DNA from: Agrobacterium salinitolerans
GTDB lineage: Bacteria > Pseudomonadota > Alphaproteobacteria > Rhizobiales > Rhizobiaceae
Length of the DNA stretch: 63,083 nt
Reading direction: 5' to 3'
Assembly: GCF_002008225.1 (NCBI RefSeq)
Contig: NZ_MRDH01000034.1
Coordinates: 1-63,083 of the forward strand
Under the pieces are notes generated by a model, which was given only the letters and a program-made list of their open reading frames with translations, made no database searches and was not told where the DNA came from. How positions within the stretch are numbered: position 1 is the stretch's first letter; each line of letters opens with the position of its first letter. The position numbers were made by a program, and so were the translations under genes. Shown one piece after another: positions 18,337-25,879 of this stretch.

Positions 18337-18373
18337 AACCGCGCATCCAGACGATGGATGCGCGGTTTTTTTT
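18337..18373 (+). terminator. Intrinsic terminator of the stress membrane-protein operon
   Basis: AACCGCGCATCC (18337-18348) and GGATGCGCGGTT (18356-18367) form a perfect 12-bp stem followed by eight T. Confidence 0.95.
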
Positions 18374-18494
18374 ATGTTACCCGCGAAGGATAGACTGGTT
18401 GTTGGCGTTGCCCGCCACGCCGCCCTTATTTGAACAAAGTGACATACAGTCTCGGGCAGTCTCTGCGCGTCCGTAATTTTCTGAAAGGCAATTG

Positions 18495-19478
18495 ATGAAG
18501 AAGAAAGTCCTTGTCGTCGGCGGTGCCGGCTATATCGGTTCGCACACCTGCCTTCTCCTGTCTGGGCGAGGGTATGAACCGGTCGTTTTCGACAATCTGT
18601 CCAACGGGCATGAGGAGTTTGTCCGCTGGGGGCCTTTCGAACAGGGTGATATTCGCGACCGGGCGCGGCTGGACGAGGTCTTCGCCAAGCACCAGCCAGA
18701 GGCCGTTCTTCACTTCGCTGCGCTGATCGAAGTCGGTGAATCGGTCAAGCAGCCCGTGGCTTTCTATGACAACAACGTCATCGGCTCGCTCAACCTGCTT
18801 TCCGCCGCCATCGATGCCGGCGTCACGGCTTTCGTTTTTTCGTCCACCTGCGCAACTTACGGATTGCCCGAACAGGTACCGATCGACGAGACGCACCGGC
18901 AGGCGCCGATCAACCCCTATGGCCGCACCAAATGGGTGGTGGAGCAGGCGCTGAAGGATTACAGCACCTATAAGGGGCTGCGTTCGGTCATGCTGCGCTA
19001 CTTCAACGCCGCTGGCGCGGATTTCGAAGGCCGCATCGGTGAATGGCACAAGCCGGAGACCCACGCGATCCCGCTGGCCATCGAAGCCGCACTCGGCCGG
19101 CGTCAAGGCTTCAAGGTGTTCGGCACGGATTACGACACGCGCGACGGCACCTGCGTGCGCGACTATATCCACATTCTCGATCTCGCCGATGCGCATGTGC
19201 GGGCCGTGGATTATCTGCTTGCCGGCGGGGAGACCGTCGAACTCAACCTCGGCACCGGCACCGGAACGACTGTGAAGGAACTGTTGGCGGCGATTTCGGA
19301 GGTTTCCGGCCGCCCCTTCCCCGTCGAATATACCGGGCGGCGCGACGGCGATTCCACGACACTCGTCGCCAATAACGACAAGGCGAAGGAGGTTCTCGGC
19401 TGGGAGCCGCGTTATTCCCTCTCCGACATCATCAAATCCGCCTGGGCCTGGCACTCCTCCCGCAATGCGGGCGATTGA
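18495..19478 (+). CDS. galE: UDP-glucose 4-epimerase
   Basis: Interconverts UDP-glucose and UDP-galactose for exopolysaccharide and LPS synthesis. The 327-residue product has the short-chain dehydrogenase NAD fold GGAGYIGSH (about 9-17), the catalytic S-x24-YxxxK set with NPYGRTK near 143, and the epimerase substrate domain. The ATG at 18495 follows GAAAGG; the TTG at 18492 in frame is less likely. Monocistronic, convergent with the PRC-barrel gene. Confidence 0.94.
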   Translation: MKKKVLVVGGAGYIGSHTCLLLSGRGYEPVVFDNLSNGHEEFVRWGPFEQGDIRDRARLDEVFAKHQPEAVLHFAALIEVGESVKQPVAFYDNNVIGSLNLLSAAIDAGVTAFVFSSTCATYGLPEQVPIDETHRQAPINPYGRTKWVVEQALKDYSTYKGLRSVMLRYFNAAGADFEGRIGEWHKPETHAIPLAIEAALGRRQGFKVFGTDYDTRDGTCVRDYIHILDLADAHVRAVDYLLAGGETVELNLGTGTGTTVKELLAAISEVSGRPFPVEYTGRRDGDSTTLVANNDKAKEVLGWEPRYSLSDIIKSAWAWHSSRNAGD

Positions 19479-19497
19479 ACAGCCGGCGATCAGATAG

Positions 19498-19525
19498 AAA
19501 AAAGACACCGGCCTGTTGGCCGGTG
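19498..19525 (-). terminator. Terminator of the PRC-barrel gene
   Basis: CACCGGCC (19506-19513) and GGCCGGTG (19518-19525) form the stem. On the minus strand it is followed by six T (19503-19498). It may also stop galE read-through, though that side has no T run. Confidence 0.85.
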
Positions 19526-19582
19526 CCTCTCGCGGGACAGCTGATAGAAGCCGTTCCCGCTCCTGCCTCCCAGGGACGGGAA

Positions 19583-20158
19583 TTAGGGCTTGGTGGCGGA
19601 CGTCGTCGTGCCGTCAGGGGCCGCCGGCGTTGCCGCGTTCTTTTCGCTCGCCTGCTGTTCCAGCGTCTTGAATTCGGGAGCGGCCTTCAGCGTTTCCGCC
19701 GTTTCCGTCGTTGTCAGGCGGATTGTACCGTCTTGCGCGTTGAGCGTCATCGTTACCTTATCCATCGGAACCGCAACATCCTTTGCGCCGATGCCCAGGA
19801 AGCCGCCGACGCCGATCACCGCAGCAACCAGACCGCCATCTTCTTCCATAATCAGGTTGGTGACGTTACCGATGCTTTCATCGGCCGCCGTATAGACCGA
19901 CTTGCCGATATAATCGTTCGCGCTGACCTGCGTTTCGCCCTGCTCGGTCAAATAGGCGCCACCCATCGTTGTGGCCGCGCTGTCATTGGCAGAAGGGGCG
20001 GCAGGCGTCATCGGGGTGGCAGGCGGGTTTGCCGGCTCTGTCTGCGCACTCGGATTTGCCGGTGCGGGCTGGGTCGTACCCTGAGCGATGGCCAGCGGCG
20101 CGAAAGCCGTGGTGCCCATCAAAGCAGCTGTGACGAGGATAGTAATTTTCTTTGCCAT
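19583..20158 (-). CDS. Exported PRC-barrel domain protein
   Basis: A 191-residue predicted periplasmic protein. A signal peptide (basic MAKK, hydrophobic core, cleavage near AIAQ at about residue 25) is followed by a Pro/Ala/Thr-rich linker to about 65. A PRC-barrel domain (about 75-150) comes next, with the typical run around YIGKSVYTAADESIGNVT. The start at 20158 has GGAAGG upstream. An exact EcfG promoter lies at 20238-20263. PRC-barrel proteins of this kind are frequent stress genes in rhizobia; the molecular role is unknown. Confidence 0.88.
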   Translation of the reverse strand: MAKKITILVTAALMGTTAFAPLAIAQGTTQPAPANPSAQTEPANPPATPMTPAAPSANDSAATTMGGAYLTEQGETQVSANDYIGKSVYTAADESIGNVTNLIMEEDGGLVAAVIGVGGFLGIGAKDVAVPMDKVTMTLNAQDGTIRLTTTETAETLKAAPEFKTLEQQASEKNAATPAAPDGTTTSATKP

Positions 20159-20237
20159 TTCGTACCTTCCTTTCATCGTTCTCAACTGGCCGGCGGTGAT
20201 GAATTTCATGCCCGCTGCTCGACCGGTTCGTCAGGCA

Positions 20238-20263
20238 AACGGGTTGGTCGTTGAAATAGTTCC
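20238..20263 (-). promoter_or_regulatory. EcfG promoter, exact match
   Basis: On the minus strand GGAAC (20263-20259), 17 bases, CGTT (20241-20238). It points at the PRC-barrel gene, whose ATG is about 80 bases downstream. Confidence 0.85.
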
Positions 20264-20341
20264 GATTTTTTCAATCATACCGATGCAATTGTGGCCTGCC
20301 ACAACGACCGAAGGTAAAAAATCAGGCATTGCTAATGAGGG

Positions 20342-20365
20342 ACGGCACGGTATTATCCGTGCCGT
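20342..20365. repeat. Inverted repeat before the membrane histidine kinase
   Basis: ACGGCACGG (20342-20350) and CCGTGCCGT (20357-20365) are perfect 9-bp arms around TATTAT. No T run follows in either direction. It lies 28 bases ahead of the kinase start, so an operator or leader hairpin is possible. Confidence 0.4.
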
Positions 20366-20393
20366 AACAATGCCATAACTGCCGGAGTTTTGT

Positions 20394-22118
20394 ATGCCTC
20401 TACCCGGCAACAGACTGAAAGACATGATTTCGGCTTTGCGTCGGCGCAGCGCGAATTTTTTCCCAACGGCTTCCATCGGCACCTATCTGGTGGTGATGGC
20501 TACCGTCATCACCCTGCCGCTCATTCTCTTTGGCGGCTATCTGATGCTGCGCCTGGAAGCGGAAAAACGCGACGACCTGCAACGGGAAACCATCGAGGAC
20601 GTGCGGGTGGCCTCGCGCAATATCGACCGCCGCCTGCAGGAAATCGCCACGTCTCTCAATCTCCTGTCGCAATTCCCGGAACTTGAAAGCGGCAATCTCG
20701 CCGCGTTTCAGGGACGCGTCGCCGACAGCCTGAAGCGGGAGGGCCTCTACGCCATTCTCACGACCAAAGATGGCCAGCAGCGTCTCAATACACGCATGCC
20801 CTATGGCCAGCCGCTCGGCAAGGTGCCGGCGGAAGCCAACCTGGCCAAAGCGATCGACTCTGGCCGCATCACCGTCTCGAACATGTTTTTCGGCCAGACC
20901 AGCAAGGAATGGGTGTTCAACGTCACCTTGCCGCTCGGCCCGGATTTGGACGCCGCCGGAGACGCCCTGATCCTGACGCAGAATACCAGCGACCTGAGCC
21001 GGCTCATTCCCACGGAAACCCTGCCACGCAACTGGGCGGTCGCCATCATTGACGGCAACAACCGCGTCGTCGTCTCAAGCGCGCCCGATGAGGCGGAAAT
21101 GGGCAAGCCGTTTGTCACCCCGGACGTCCTTTCGGAGATGCAGGCCTTCAGCGGCAATTTTTTTGATGGCAAGGGCAATCTCTATGCCTATGCCCAATTA
21201 CCGGGCTGGCAATGGAAGACGGTGATGTGGGGTCCGCTCGCCGCAAGCCAGGCGGCGCTGATAGATACCTGGCGACAGATGATGATCGGCAGCCTGGTGC
21301 TGGTGCTTATCGCCATTGGCGGCGCCTATCTGGTCGGCCGGCAATTGCGCAGCTCCATTCGTGATCTGACCCTGATGGCCGAGCGCATTGGTGAGGGCGA
21401 GATCGTCGCACCCATCGATACCAAGATAAAGGAAGCCAACCAGGTCGCCATAGCACTCTCCAACGCGTCCTTCGACAGAAGCCAGTCAGAAGAGCGGCTG
21501 CAATTGCTGCTGCACGAACTTGTACACCGTTCCAAGAACATTCTGACGCTGGTTCAGGCGATGATACGGCAATTGGGACGCGAAAATAAAAGTATTCCGG
21601 AATTTCAAAAGGAGGTGGATCACCGCCTGCGCGGCCTTGGAATGTCGATCCGGGCCTTGGCGGAGGTTCAATGGCAAGGCCTGCCGATCCGCAAGCTGAT
21701 CGAGACCCATCTCGAAGTTTTCGGCACCGTGGCGCATCGCGTCCTGCTGATCGGAGATGATTTCATGCTCTCCCCGGAAGCAGCACAGAATTTCGGCCTG
21801 GTGATCCATGAGCTGACGACGAATTCCATCAAATATGGCGCATTGTCGGTTCCAACAGGAAAAATCACCGTGCGCTGGCAGCCGTTTGAAAAAGACGGGC
21901 GCCAGATGATCCACCTCGTCTGGACCGAAACGGGTGGCCCTCCGGCGAGCGAACCGAGCCGCAAGGGTTTCGGCACCACGGTCATAAAAAGGCATGCGGA
22001 AGGCGCCTTCGGTGGGCAGGTGCTGACGGAATATCGTGAAGCCGGCTTCGAGTGGACGCTGGAGGCGCCGATGCGTTATTTCACGCCCAAAAGATCGGAA
22101 CAGACAGGCCAGCACTGA
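20394..22118 (+). CDS. Membrane-bound HWE-family sensor histidine kinase
   Basis: A 574-residue two-pass sensor kinase. The first membrane helix is about residues 28-52, then comes a roughly 240-residue periplasmic sensor region, the second helix (about 295-317), a HAMP linker (to about 370) and the HisKA_2/HWE dimerisation helix with HELVHRSKN near 373-381. The ATP-binding domain has HELTTNSIKYG near 472. Kinases of this family phosphorylate PhyR-type regulators, and phyR lies 1.3 kb away, so it is a strong candidate GSR input. Unlike the second kinase it has no visible EcfG promoter. Confidence 0.9.
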   Translation: MPLPGNRLKDMISALRRRSANFFPTASIGTYLVVMATVITLPLILFGGYLMLRLEAEKRDDLQRETIEDVRVASRNIDRRLQEIATSLNLLSQFPELESGNLAAFQGRVADSLKREGLYAILTTKDGQQRLNTRMPYGQPLGKVPAEANLAKAIDSGRITVSNMFFGQTSKEWVFNVTLPLGPDLDAAGDALILTQNTSDLSRLIPTETLPRNWAVAIIDGNNRVVVSSAPDEAEMGKPFVTPDVLSEMQAFSGNFFDGKGNLYAYAQLPGWQWKTVMWGPLAASQAALIDTWRQMMIGSLVLVLIAIGGAYLVGRQLRSSIRDLTLMAERIGEGEIVAPIDTKIKEANQVAIALSNASFDRSQSEERLQLLLHELVHRSKNILTLVQAMIRQLGRENKSIPEFQKEVDHRLRGLGMSIRALAEVQWQGLPIRKLIETHLEVFGTVAHRVLLIGDDFMLSPEAAQNFGLVIHELTTNSIKYGALSVPTGKITVRWQPFEKDGRQMIHLVWTETGGPPASEPSRKGFGTTVIKRHAEGAFGGQVLTEYREAGFEWTLEAPMRYFTPKRSEQTGQH

Positions 22119-22177
22119 TGCTGGCAAGCGGGTTCAAAAGCAGCTCATTTGTCGATTGTTAAAAAATGCATTTTGCG

Positions 22178-22202
22178 GGAACCTATTCCCGGCAGGTGCA
22201 TT
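22178..22202 (+). promoter_or_regulatory. EcfG-like promoter of a predicted small RNA
   Basis: GGAAC (22178-22182), 16 bases, CATT (22199-22202). It has the same -35, spacing and -10 variant as the nepR-ecfG promoter at 24342. It lies past the kinase stop and has no protein gene downstream on this strand before the terminator. Confidence 0.6.
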
Positions 22203-22208
22203 CTTACT

Positions 22209-22325
22209 GCAGGCCAAGCAATTCCCCCGTCCCCGCCTGAAGCTTGGCTGAAAATAAACAGGTTTCACCCCTGAAAACCTGTCATGAAATAGCACGGCTC
22301 TTTTCATGAGCCGTGCTATTTGTTT
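22209..22325 (+). ncRNA. Predicted stress-induced small RNA (GsrN-like layout)
   Basis: A predicted transcript of about 115 nt starting about 7 bases after the EcfG-like promoter. It folds into three stem-loops. GCCAAGC/GCTTGGC (22213-22219 and 22242-22248) closes a 22-nt loop containing CCCCCGTCCCCGCC. ACAGGTTT/AAACCTGT (22258-22265 and 22275-22282) closes the loop CACCCCTGA. The terminator stem is at 22287-22321. C-rich loops that can pair with ribosome-binding sites, and an EcfG promoter, are features of Caulobacter GsrN. Homology is not shown; only the layout is. It could also be released from the 3' end of the kinase mRNA. Confidence 0.6.
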
Positions 22326-22328
22326 TTG
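22287..22328 (+). terminator. Strong intrinsic terminator
   Basis: AAATAGCACGGCTC (22287-22300) and GAGCCGTGCTATTT (22308-22321) form a perfect 14-bp stem with a 7-nt loop, followed by a T-rich tract. It ends both the kinase transcript and the predicted small RNA. Confidence 0.93.
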
Positions 22329-22378
22329 ATTTCCAGGACATGAGCGTTAAACCCGGCGTCGCGCCCGATATCGCGATT

Positions 22379-23371
22379 TCAGGCGGCGTCCACGCTGTCG
22401 CCGGAAGGAAATTTCAGCCGGTAGACGATTCGCTTAGCCGTCAACTCGTATTCGGCGCTTCCACCCAGCGCGGAGGGAACCACCTTTTCGAGCACCACGC
22501 TGCCGAAGCTGCCACGCCGGGTTTCGACCGGCTCTTTCGACGGCATCATCGGCTCATTCCATTCAACCATATAAAAATCACCCTCCTGACGACATTGCAG
22601 GGATATGGGGGGGTGATAGGCAAGATTGCCGCTATGGCTGACGGTGTTGACGACCAGCTCATGGAAGGCGAGCCCGATATAAAGCGCGCCGTTCGGATTT
22701 AGCAGCAGGTTTTCGCCTTCCATATGGATGAGGTTCGGATATTCCGGCACATAAAGATCGAATTGCTGGCGCAGCAGCTCGAATATTCGCGCGCCCCGCC
22801 AGTCCGAATCCGTGATGAGATCCTGACTTTGCGCAAGAGCATGTAGCCGTCCTCGAAACTTTCTCAGAAAATCGTCCTTGGTCAGGCTGAAGCGGGCCGT
22901 CTGGCCTGCAAGGCTCTGGATGATCGCCAGGAGGTTCTTGGAACGGTGGCTGACCTCGCGCAGCAACGAGCGCAGAAGCTGCTCGCGCCGCCTTTCCGCC
23001 GTCACCTCGCGAATGGTGGTTTTCATCACCACCTGGTTCGACTGGTTGAAGGTGGAGTGGACCTGAAACTGAAAGACACGATCATTGCCGGCGTTGACTT
23101 CCAGCATACCGCGGCTGCCCGCCGTCTTCATGTCCTTTTTAAGTTCGGCAAGCCGCGCGGAGAGATCTTTGCCGAACAGATTTTCATCGGTCGGATGGGA
23201 ATCGGCCGGAAGTTTCCAGACATCCGGCAGATTGGCCACGAATATATAGTCGCGGTTCCAGTCCTGCAGCATGACTGTTTCACCCGAATCGAGCAAGGCG
23301 AGAACGAGCGAATCGTGAAGTTCGCTTTCGTTCCTCTCCGCGTTGTGCCATGCCAGCCGATGCAAATTCAT
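22379..23371 (-). CDS. Cytoplasmic HWE-family sensor histidine kinase
   Basis: A 330-residue soluble kinase without membrane helices. The N-terminal half (about 20-120) looks like a PAS sensor domain. The phosphoacceptor histidine is in REVSHRSKN at residue 142, and the ATP domain has an N-box FHELVVNTVSHSG and a late GSFGSVVLEKV motif, as in HWE kinases. It lies directly behind phyR on the same strand and has its own exact EcfG promoter (23416-23440), so it is probably part of a feedback loop on PhyR. Confidence 0.9.
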   Translation of the reverse strand: MNLHRLAWHNAERNESELHDSLVLALLDSGETVMLQDWNRDYIFVANLPDVWKLPADSHPTDENLFGKDLSARLAELKKDMKTAGSRGMLEVNAGNDRVFQFQVHSTFNQSNQVVMKTTIREVTAERRREQLLRSLLREVSHRSKNLLAIIQSLAGQTARFSLTKDDFLRKFRGRLHALAQSQDLITDSDWRGARIFELLRQQFDLYVPEYPNLIHMEGENLLLNPNGALYIGLAFHELVVNTVSHSGNLAYHPPISLQCRQEGDFYMVEWNEPMMPSKEPVETRRGSFGSVVLEKVVPSALGGSAEYELTAKRIVYRLKFPSGDSVDAA

Positions 23372-23415
23372 CTCCTTGCAGAACGCCGCAGGCTAGCCCC
23401 ACGACTGTAACCGCC

Positions 23416-23440
23416 AACGCCCGGGCGCCAGACTGGTTCC
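23416..23440 (-). promoter_or_regulatory. EcfG promoter, exact match
   Basis: On the minus strand GGAAC (23440-23436), 16 bases, CGTT (23419-23416), in the 95-base gap between phyR and the HWE kinase gene. Confidence 0.85.
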
Positions 23441-23466
23441 CGGTCAGCCTGCGGCTTCGGCAAAAT

Positions 23467-24261
23467 TCACGCCGCGGCGCGTGAGCTTTCGTTGAAAAAC
23501 AGGGCCTGGCTGATAAGCGCCTTCACCATGTCCGGATTAAACGGCTTCGTCACGAGGAAGGTCGGCTCCGGCCGTTCGCCCGTCAGAAGACGCTCGGGGA
23601 AAGCCGTGATGAAGATAACCGGGAGGGTGGTCATCTCAAGAATGTCTTTCATCGCATCGAGACCGGAACTGCCGTCGGCAAGCTGAATATCGGCAAGGAT
23701 CATCTTCGGTTGGGTGCGATGGAAGAGATCGAGCGCTTCCGTATGCGTGCGGGCGATGCCAGTGACGCGGTGACCGAGATCGGTGACCATCTGCTCGATA
23801 TCCATCGCGATCAGAGGTTCGTCCTCGATGATCATGATGTCGGTCGCCACCTGCCGGGCGATCTCGGAGGCTGCCTCATCGATCAGCTTGCCGACCTGAT
23901 CCTCGGAGACTTTCAGGACCTCTGCGGTTTCCGATGGCGTGAATTCTTCGACCGTCGTCAAGAGGAAAGCCTGACGGGCCAGCGCCGGCACGGCGGAGAG
24001 GTTGGCCGAGGCGCGTTTTTCCCATCCCGACAGGTTTTCGTCGGCCTTAATATTGATCGTGACGGAACTAAAGATCGATACGAACAATTGATAGAGCGAA
24101 ACGCGATCGCTGCTTGTCTGCGGAAAAATGCTGATATCGGCGATCAGAGCTTCGAGTGTTGCCGCAACATAGGCATCGCCCGTCGATTGTGAGCCGCAAA
24201 CGGCACGCGCGAACCTGCGCAGATATGGCAGGTGCGGTGCGATGCGTGTAGAAACTGACAT
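23467..24261 (-). CDS. phyR: PhyR general stress response regulator
   Basis: Response regulator and anti-anti-sigma factor of 264 residues. Residues about 1-130 form a sigma-factor-like domain that lacks DNA binding. Residues about 142-255 are a receiver with the acidic pair DEP (147-149), the phospho-aspartate D191 in ILADIQL and the conserved K239. Once phosphorylated it binds NepR and frees EcfG. The start at 24261 (MSVSTRIAPH) follows a purine-rich ribosome site; the longer frame would run into the promoter palindrome. It is transcribed from an exact EcfG promoter, giving positive feedback. Confidence 0.97.
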   Translation of the reverse strand: MSVSTRIAPHLPYLRRFARAVCGSQSTGDAYVAATLEALIADISIFPQTSSDRVSLYQLFVSIFSSVTINIKADENLSGWEKRASANLSAVPALARQAFLLTTVEEFTPSETAEVLKVSEDQVGKLIDEAASEIARQVATDIMIIEDEPLIAMDIEQMVTDLGHRVTGIARTHTEALDLFHRTQPKMILADIQLADGSSGLDAMKDILEMTTLPVIFITAFPERLLTGERPEPTFLVTKPFNPDMVKALISQALFFNESSRAAA

Positions 24262-24307
24262 GGAATTCTCCCCTTTCATGCGGTCTGCAACGCAAACCCA
24301 CGATAGC

Positions 24308-24333
24308 AACGTGCGCATGTCAAAAATAGTTCC
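24308..24333 (-). promoter_or_regulatory. EcfG promoter of phyR, exact match
   Basis: On the minus strand GGAAC (24333-24329), 17 bases, CGTT (24311-24308). Its -35 is the left arm of a perfect palindrome shared with the divergent nepR promoter. Confidence 0.88.
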
Positions 24334-24353
24334 GGATCGCCGGAACTATTTTT
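24322..24353. repeat. Perfect palindrome joining the phyR and nepR promoters
   Basis: Fourteen-base arms (24322-24335 and 24340-24353) flank ATCG. Each arm carries one GGAAC -35 element facing outwards, so the two EcfG promoters stand back to back. Confidence 0.85.
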
Positions 24354-24366
24354 TTCACCGCGCATT
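24342..24366 (+). promoter_or_regulatory. EcfG-like promoter of nepR-ecfG
   Basis: GGAAC (24342-24346), 16 bases, CATT (24363-24366), one base off CGTT. It predicts autoregulation of the anti-sigma/sigma pair from a start near 24373. Confidence 0.65.
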
Positions 24367-24399
24367 CTTTGCCACGACGCAGAAGGAATACCGGACGTT

Positions 24400-24606
24400 A
24401 TGAGAATATTTCAATCGGACCAAGACCAGCCGGACAATCCGGCCGCCCCCCAGGTTCCACACTCGGGACGGGCGGTGATTTCCCGCAAGCTCAGGGAGCT
24501 TTATGATGCCGTTCAGGATGAAGGCATCCCTGACAAATTCCTCGACCTTCTCGAAAAACTCGATGAAGCCGAAAGCAGAGCCAAGACGAAGGCTTCGGAG
24601 GAATGA
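24400..24606 (+). CDS. nepR: NepR anti-sigma factor
   Basis: A 68-residue anti-sigma factor that holds EcfG inactive until phosphorylated PhyR takes it away. The conserved two-helix core, with SRKLRELYDAV near 28-38 and IPDKFLDLLEKL near 44-55, is intact. It overlaps ecfG by four bases (ATGA), which keeps the two products balanced, and lies opposite phyR in the standard alphaproteobacterial order. Confidence 0.95.
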   Translation: MRIFQSDQDQPDNPAAPQVPHSGRAVISRKLRELYDAVQDEGIPDKFLDLLEKLDEAESRAKTKASEE

Positions 24607-25172
24607 TGGCGAAAGAGCCGGAACAGACAGAATACAATTTCAAGCGGGAAATGCTGGCGGCGCTGCCGAACCTGCGCGCCTTCGCGATTTCGCTCATCCG
24701 CTCGAGGGACCGTGCCGACGACCTCGTGCAGGACACGATCATGAAGGCCTGGGCCAAACAGGACAGCTACCAGCCTGGCACCAACATGCGGGCATGGCTG
24801 GTGACGATCCTGCGCAACGAGTTCTACAGCCAGATTCGCAAATCCGGCCGTGAGGTGCAGGATACGGACGGCGTCTATACCTCGCGCCTGTCGGTGCCGC
24901 CGGAACAGCATGGTTCGGTAGACCTTCAGGATTTCCGCGCCGCACTCGCAAAGCTGCCGGACGACCAGCGTGAAGCCATCCTGCTGATCGGGGCTTCGGG
25001 TTTTGCCTACGAGGAAGCCGCCGAGATTTGCGGTTGCCCTGTCGGCACAATCAAGAGCCGCGTGAGCCGTGCGAGACTGCGCCTGCAGGAATTGCTCGGC
25101 ATCGAGAACGAAAACGAGTTCGGCCCGGATGCGCAGATGAGCGCGGTGACCGCCGCTGCCACGGCGCGCTGA
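24603..25172 (+). CDS. ecfG: EcfG-family general stress sigma factor
   Basis: Extracytoplasmic-function sigma factor of 189 residues directing RNA polymerase to GGAAC-N16/17-CGTT promoters. Region 2 (about 20-85) contains DRADDLVQDTIMKAW, and region 4 (about 120-175) contains the helix-turn-helix EEAAEICGCPVGTIKSRVSRAR. The tandem ATG at 24603/24606 overlaps the nepR stop. A terminator follows at 25189. The other EcfG promoters in this window define its nearby targets. Called rpoE2 in Sinorhizobium. Confidence 0.96.
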   Translation: MMAKEPEQTEYNFKREMLAALPNLRAFAISLIRSRDRADDLVQDTIMKAWAKQDSYQPGTNMRAWLVTILRNEFYSQIRKSGREVQDTDGVYTSRLSVPPEQHGSVDLQDFRAALAKLPDDQREAILLIGASGFAYEEAAEICGCPVGTIKSRVSRARLRLQELLGIENENEFGPDAQMSAVTAAATAR

Positions 25173-25188
25173 GGAAATTGAACGACAG

Positions 25189-25218
25189 AAACGGGCAGGC
25201 AAACGTCTGCCCGTTTTT
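25189..25218 (+). terminator. Intrinsic terminator of nepR-ecfG
   Basis: AAACGGGCAG (25189-25198) and CTGCCCGTTT (25207-25216) form a 10-bp stem followed by a T run. Confidence 0.92.
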
Positions 25219-25231
25219 CCATGGCCGCTTT

Positions 25232-25702
25232 TCAGATGCCGGTTTCCTTGACCGATTGCATGACCACGAAGGTCGAAGTGTTGGCCACGGATGGCAGGCT
25301 CGAGATTTTCTCGCCGAGTACCCTTCGATACTTGCGAATATCGCTGGTGCGCACCTTCAGAAGATAATCGAAGGCGCCGGCGATCATGTGGCACTCCTCC
25401 ACTTCCTTGATCTTGCGCACCGCCGCGTTGAACTCCTCCAGCGCCTTTTCACGCGTATCGGAGAGTTTTACCTCGGCGAAAGCGATGTGATCGACGCCGA
25501 GCTTCTGCGGATTGAGCATGGCGCGGAAGCCGAGAATATAGCCTTCATCCACCAGCCGCTTCAGCCGCGTCTGGCAGGGCGTCTTGGAAAGACCAACCCG
25601 TTTTGACAATTGCAGAACGGACATCCGCCCGTCCTCGCTGAGCGCCTCGAGAATCTTGAGATCGAAGTGGTCCAGACCGTCTGTTTTTTGACTATTTGCC
25701 AC
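25232..25702 (-). CDS. putR: Lrp/AsnC-family regulator of proline catabolism
   Basis: A 156-residue regulator with an N-terminal winged helix-turn-helix (about 10-65; LSKRVGLSKTPCQTRLKRL) and a C-terminal RAM/Lrp ligand domain (about 75-145). It is divergent from putA with 177 bases between, the place of PutR in rhizobia and Agrobacterium, where it activates putA in response to proline. The assignment rests on family plus position. Confidence 0.9.
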   Translation of the reverse strand: MANSQKTDGLDHFDLKILEALSEDGRMSVLQLSKRVGLSKTPCQTRLKRLVDEGYILGFRAMLNPQKLGVDHIAFAEVKLSDTREKALEEFNAAVRKIKEVEECHMIAGAFDYLLKVRTSDIRKYRRVLGEKISSLPSVANTSTFVVMQSVKETGI

Positions 25703-25879
25703 GCGATTTTACGCCTTATCTGGAAAATAAAAGTTCATATAGCCTGTTTTATCCCGAAAATAGGGCCATAGCAATTTTTGCGATGATGATATTGTCTGTG
25801 CCAGAGATGAAAAGCGGCGGGCGGAGGACACGCGGCCGCCGAAGGTCTGTCTCCAACAGCGTTTTCAGGGTTTTTCAGA

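Noticed and set aside
22178..22325. Treating this stretch as only the 3' leader and terminator of the upstream kinase gene
   Set aside because: A separate EcfG-like promoter and two further stem-loops lie between the stop and the terminator, so a plain 3' end does not explain the structure. The option is kept open as a processed 3' RNA.
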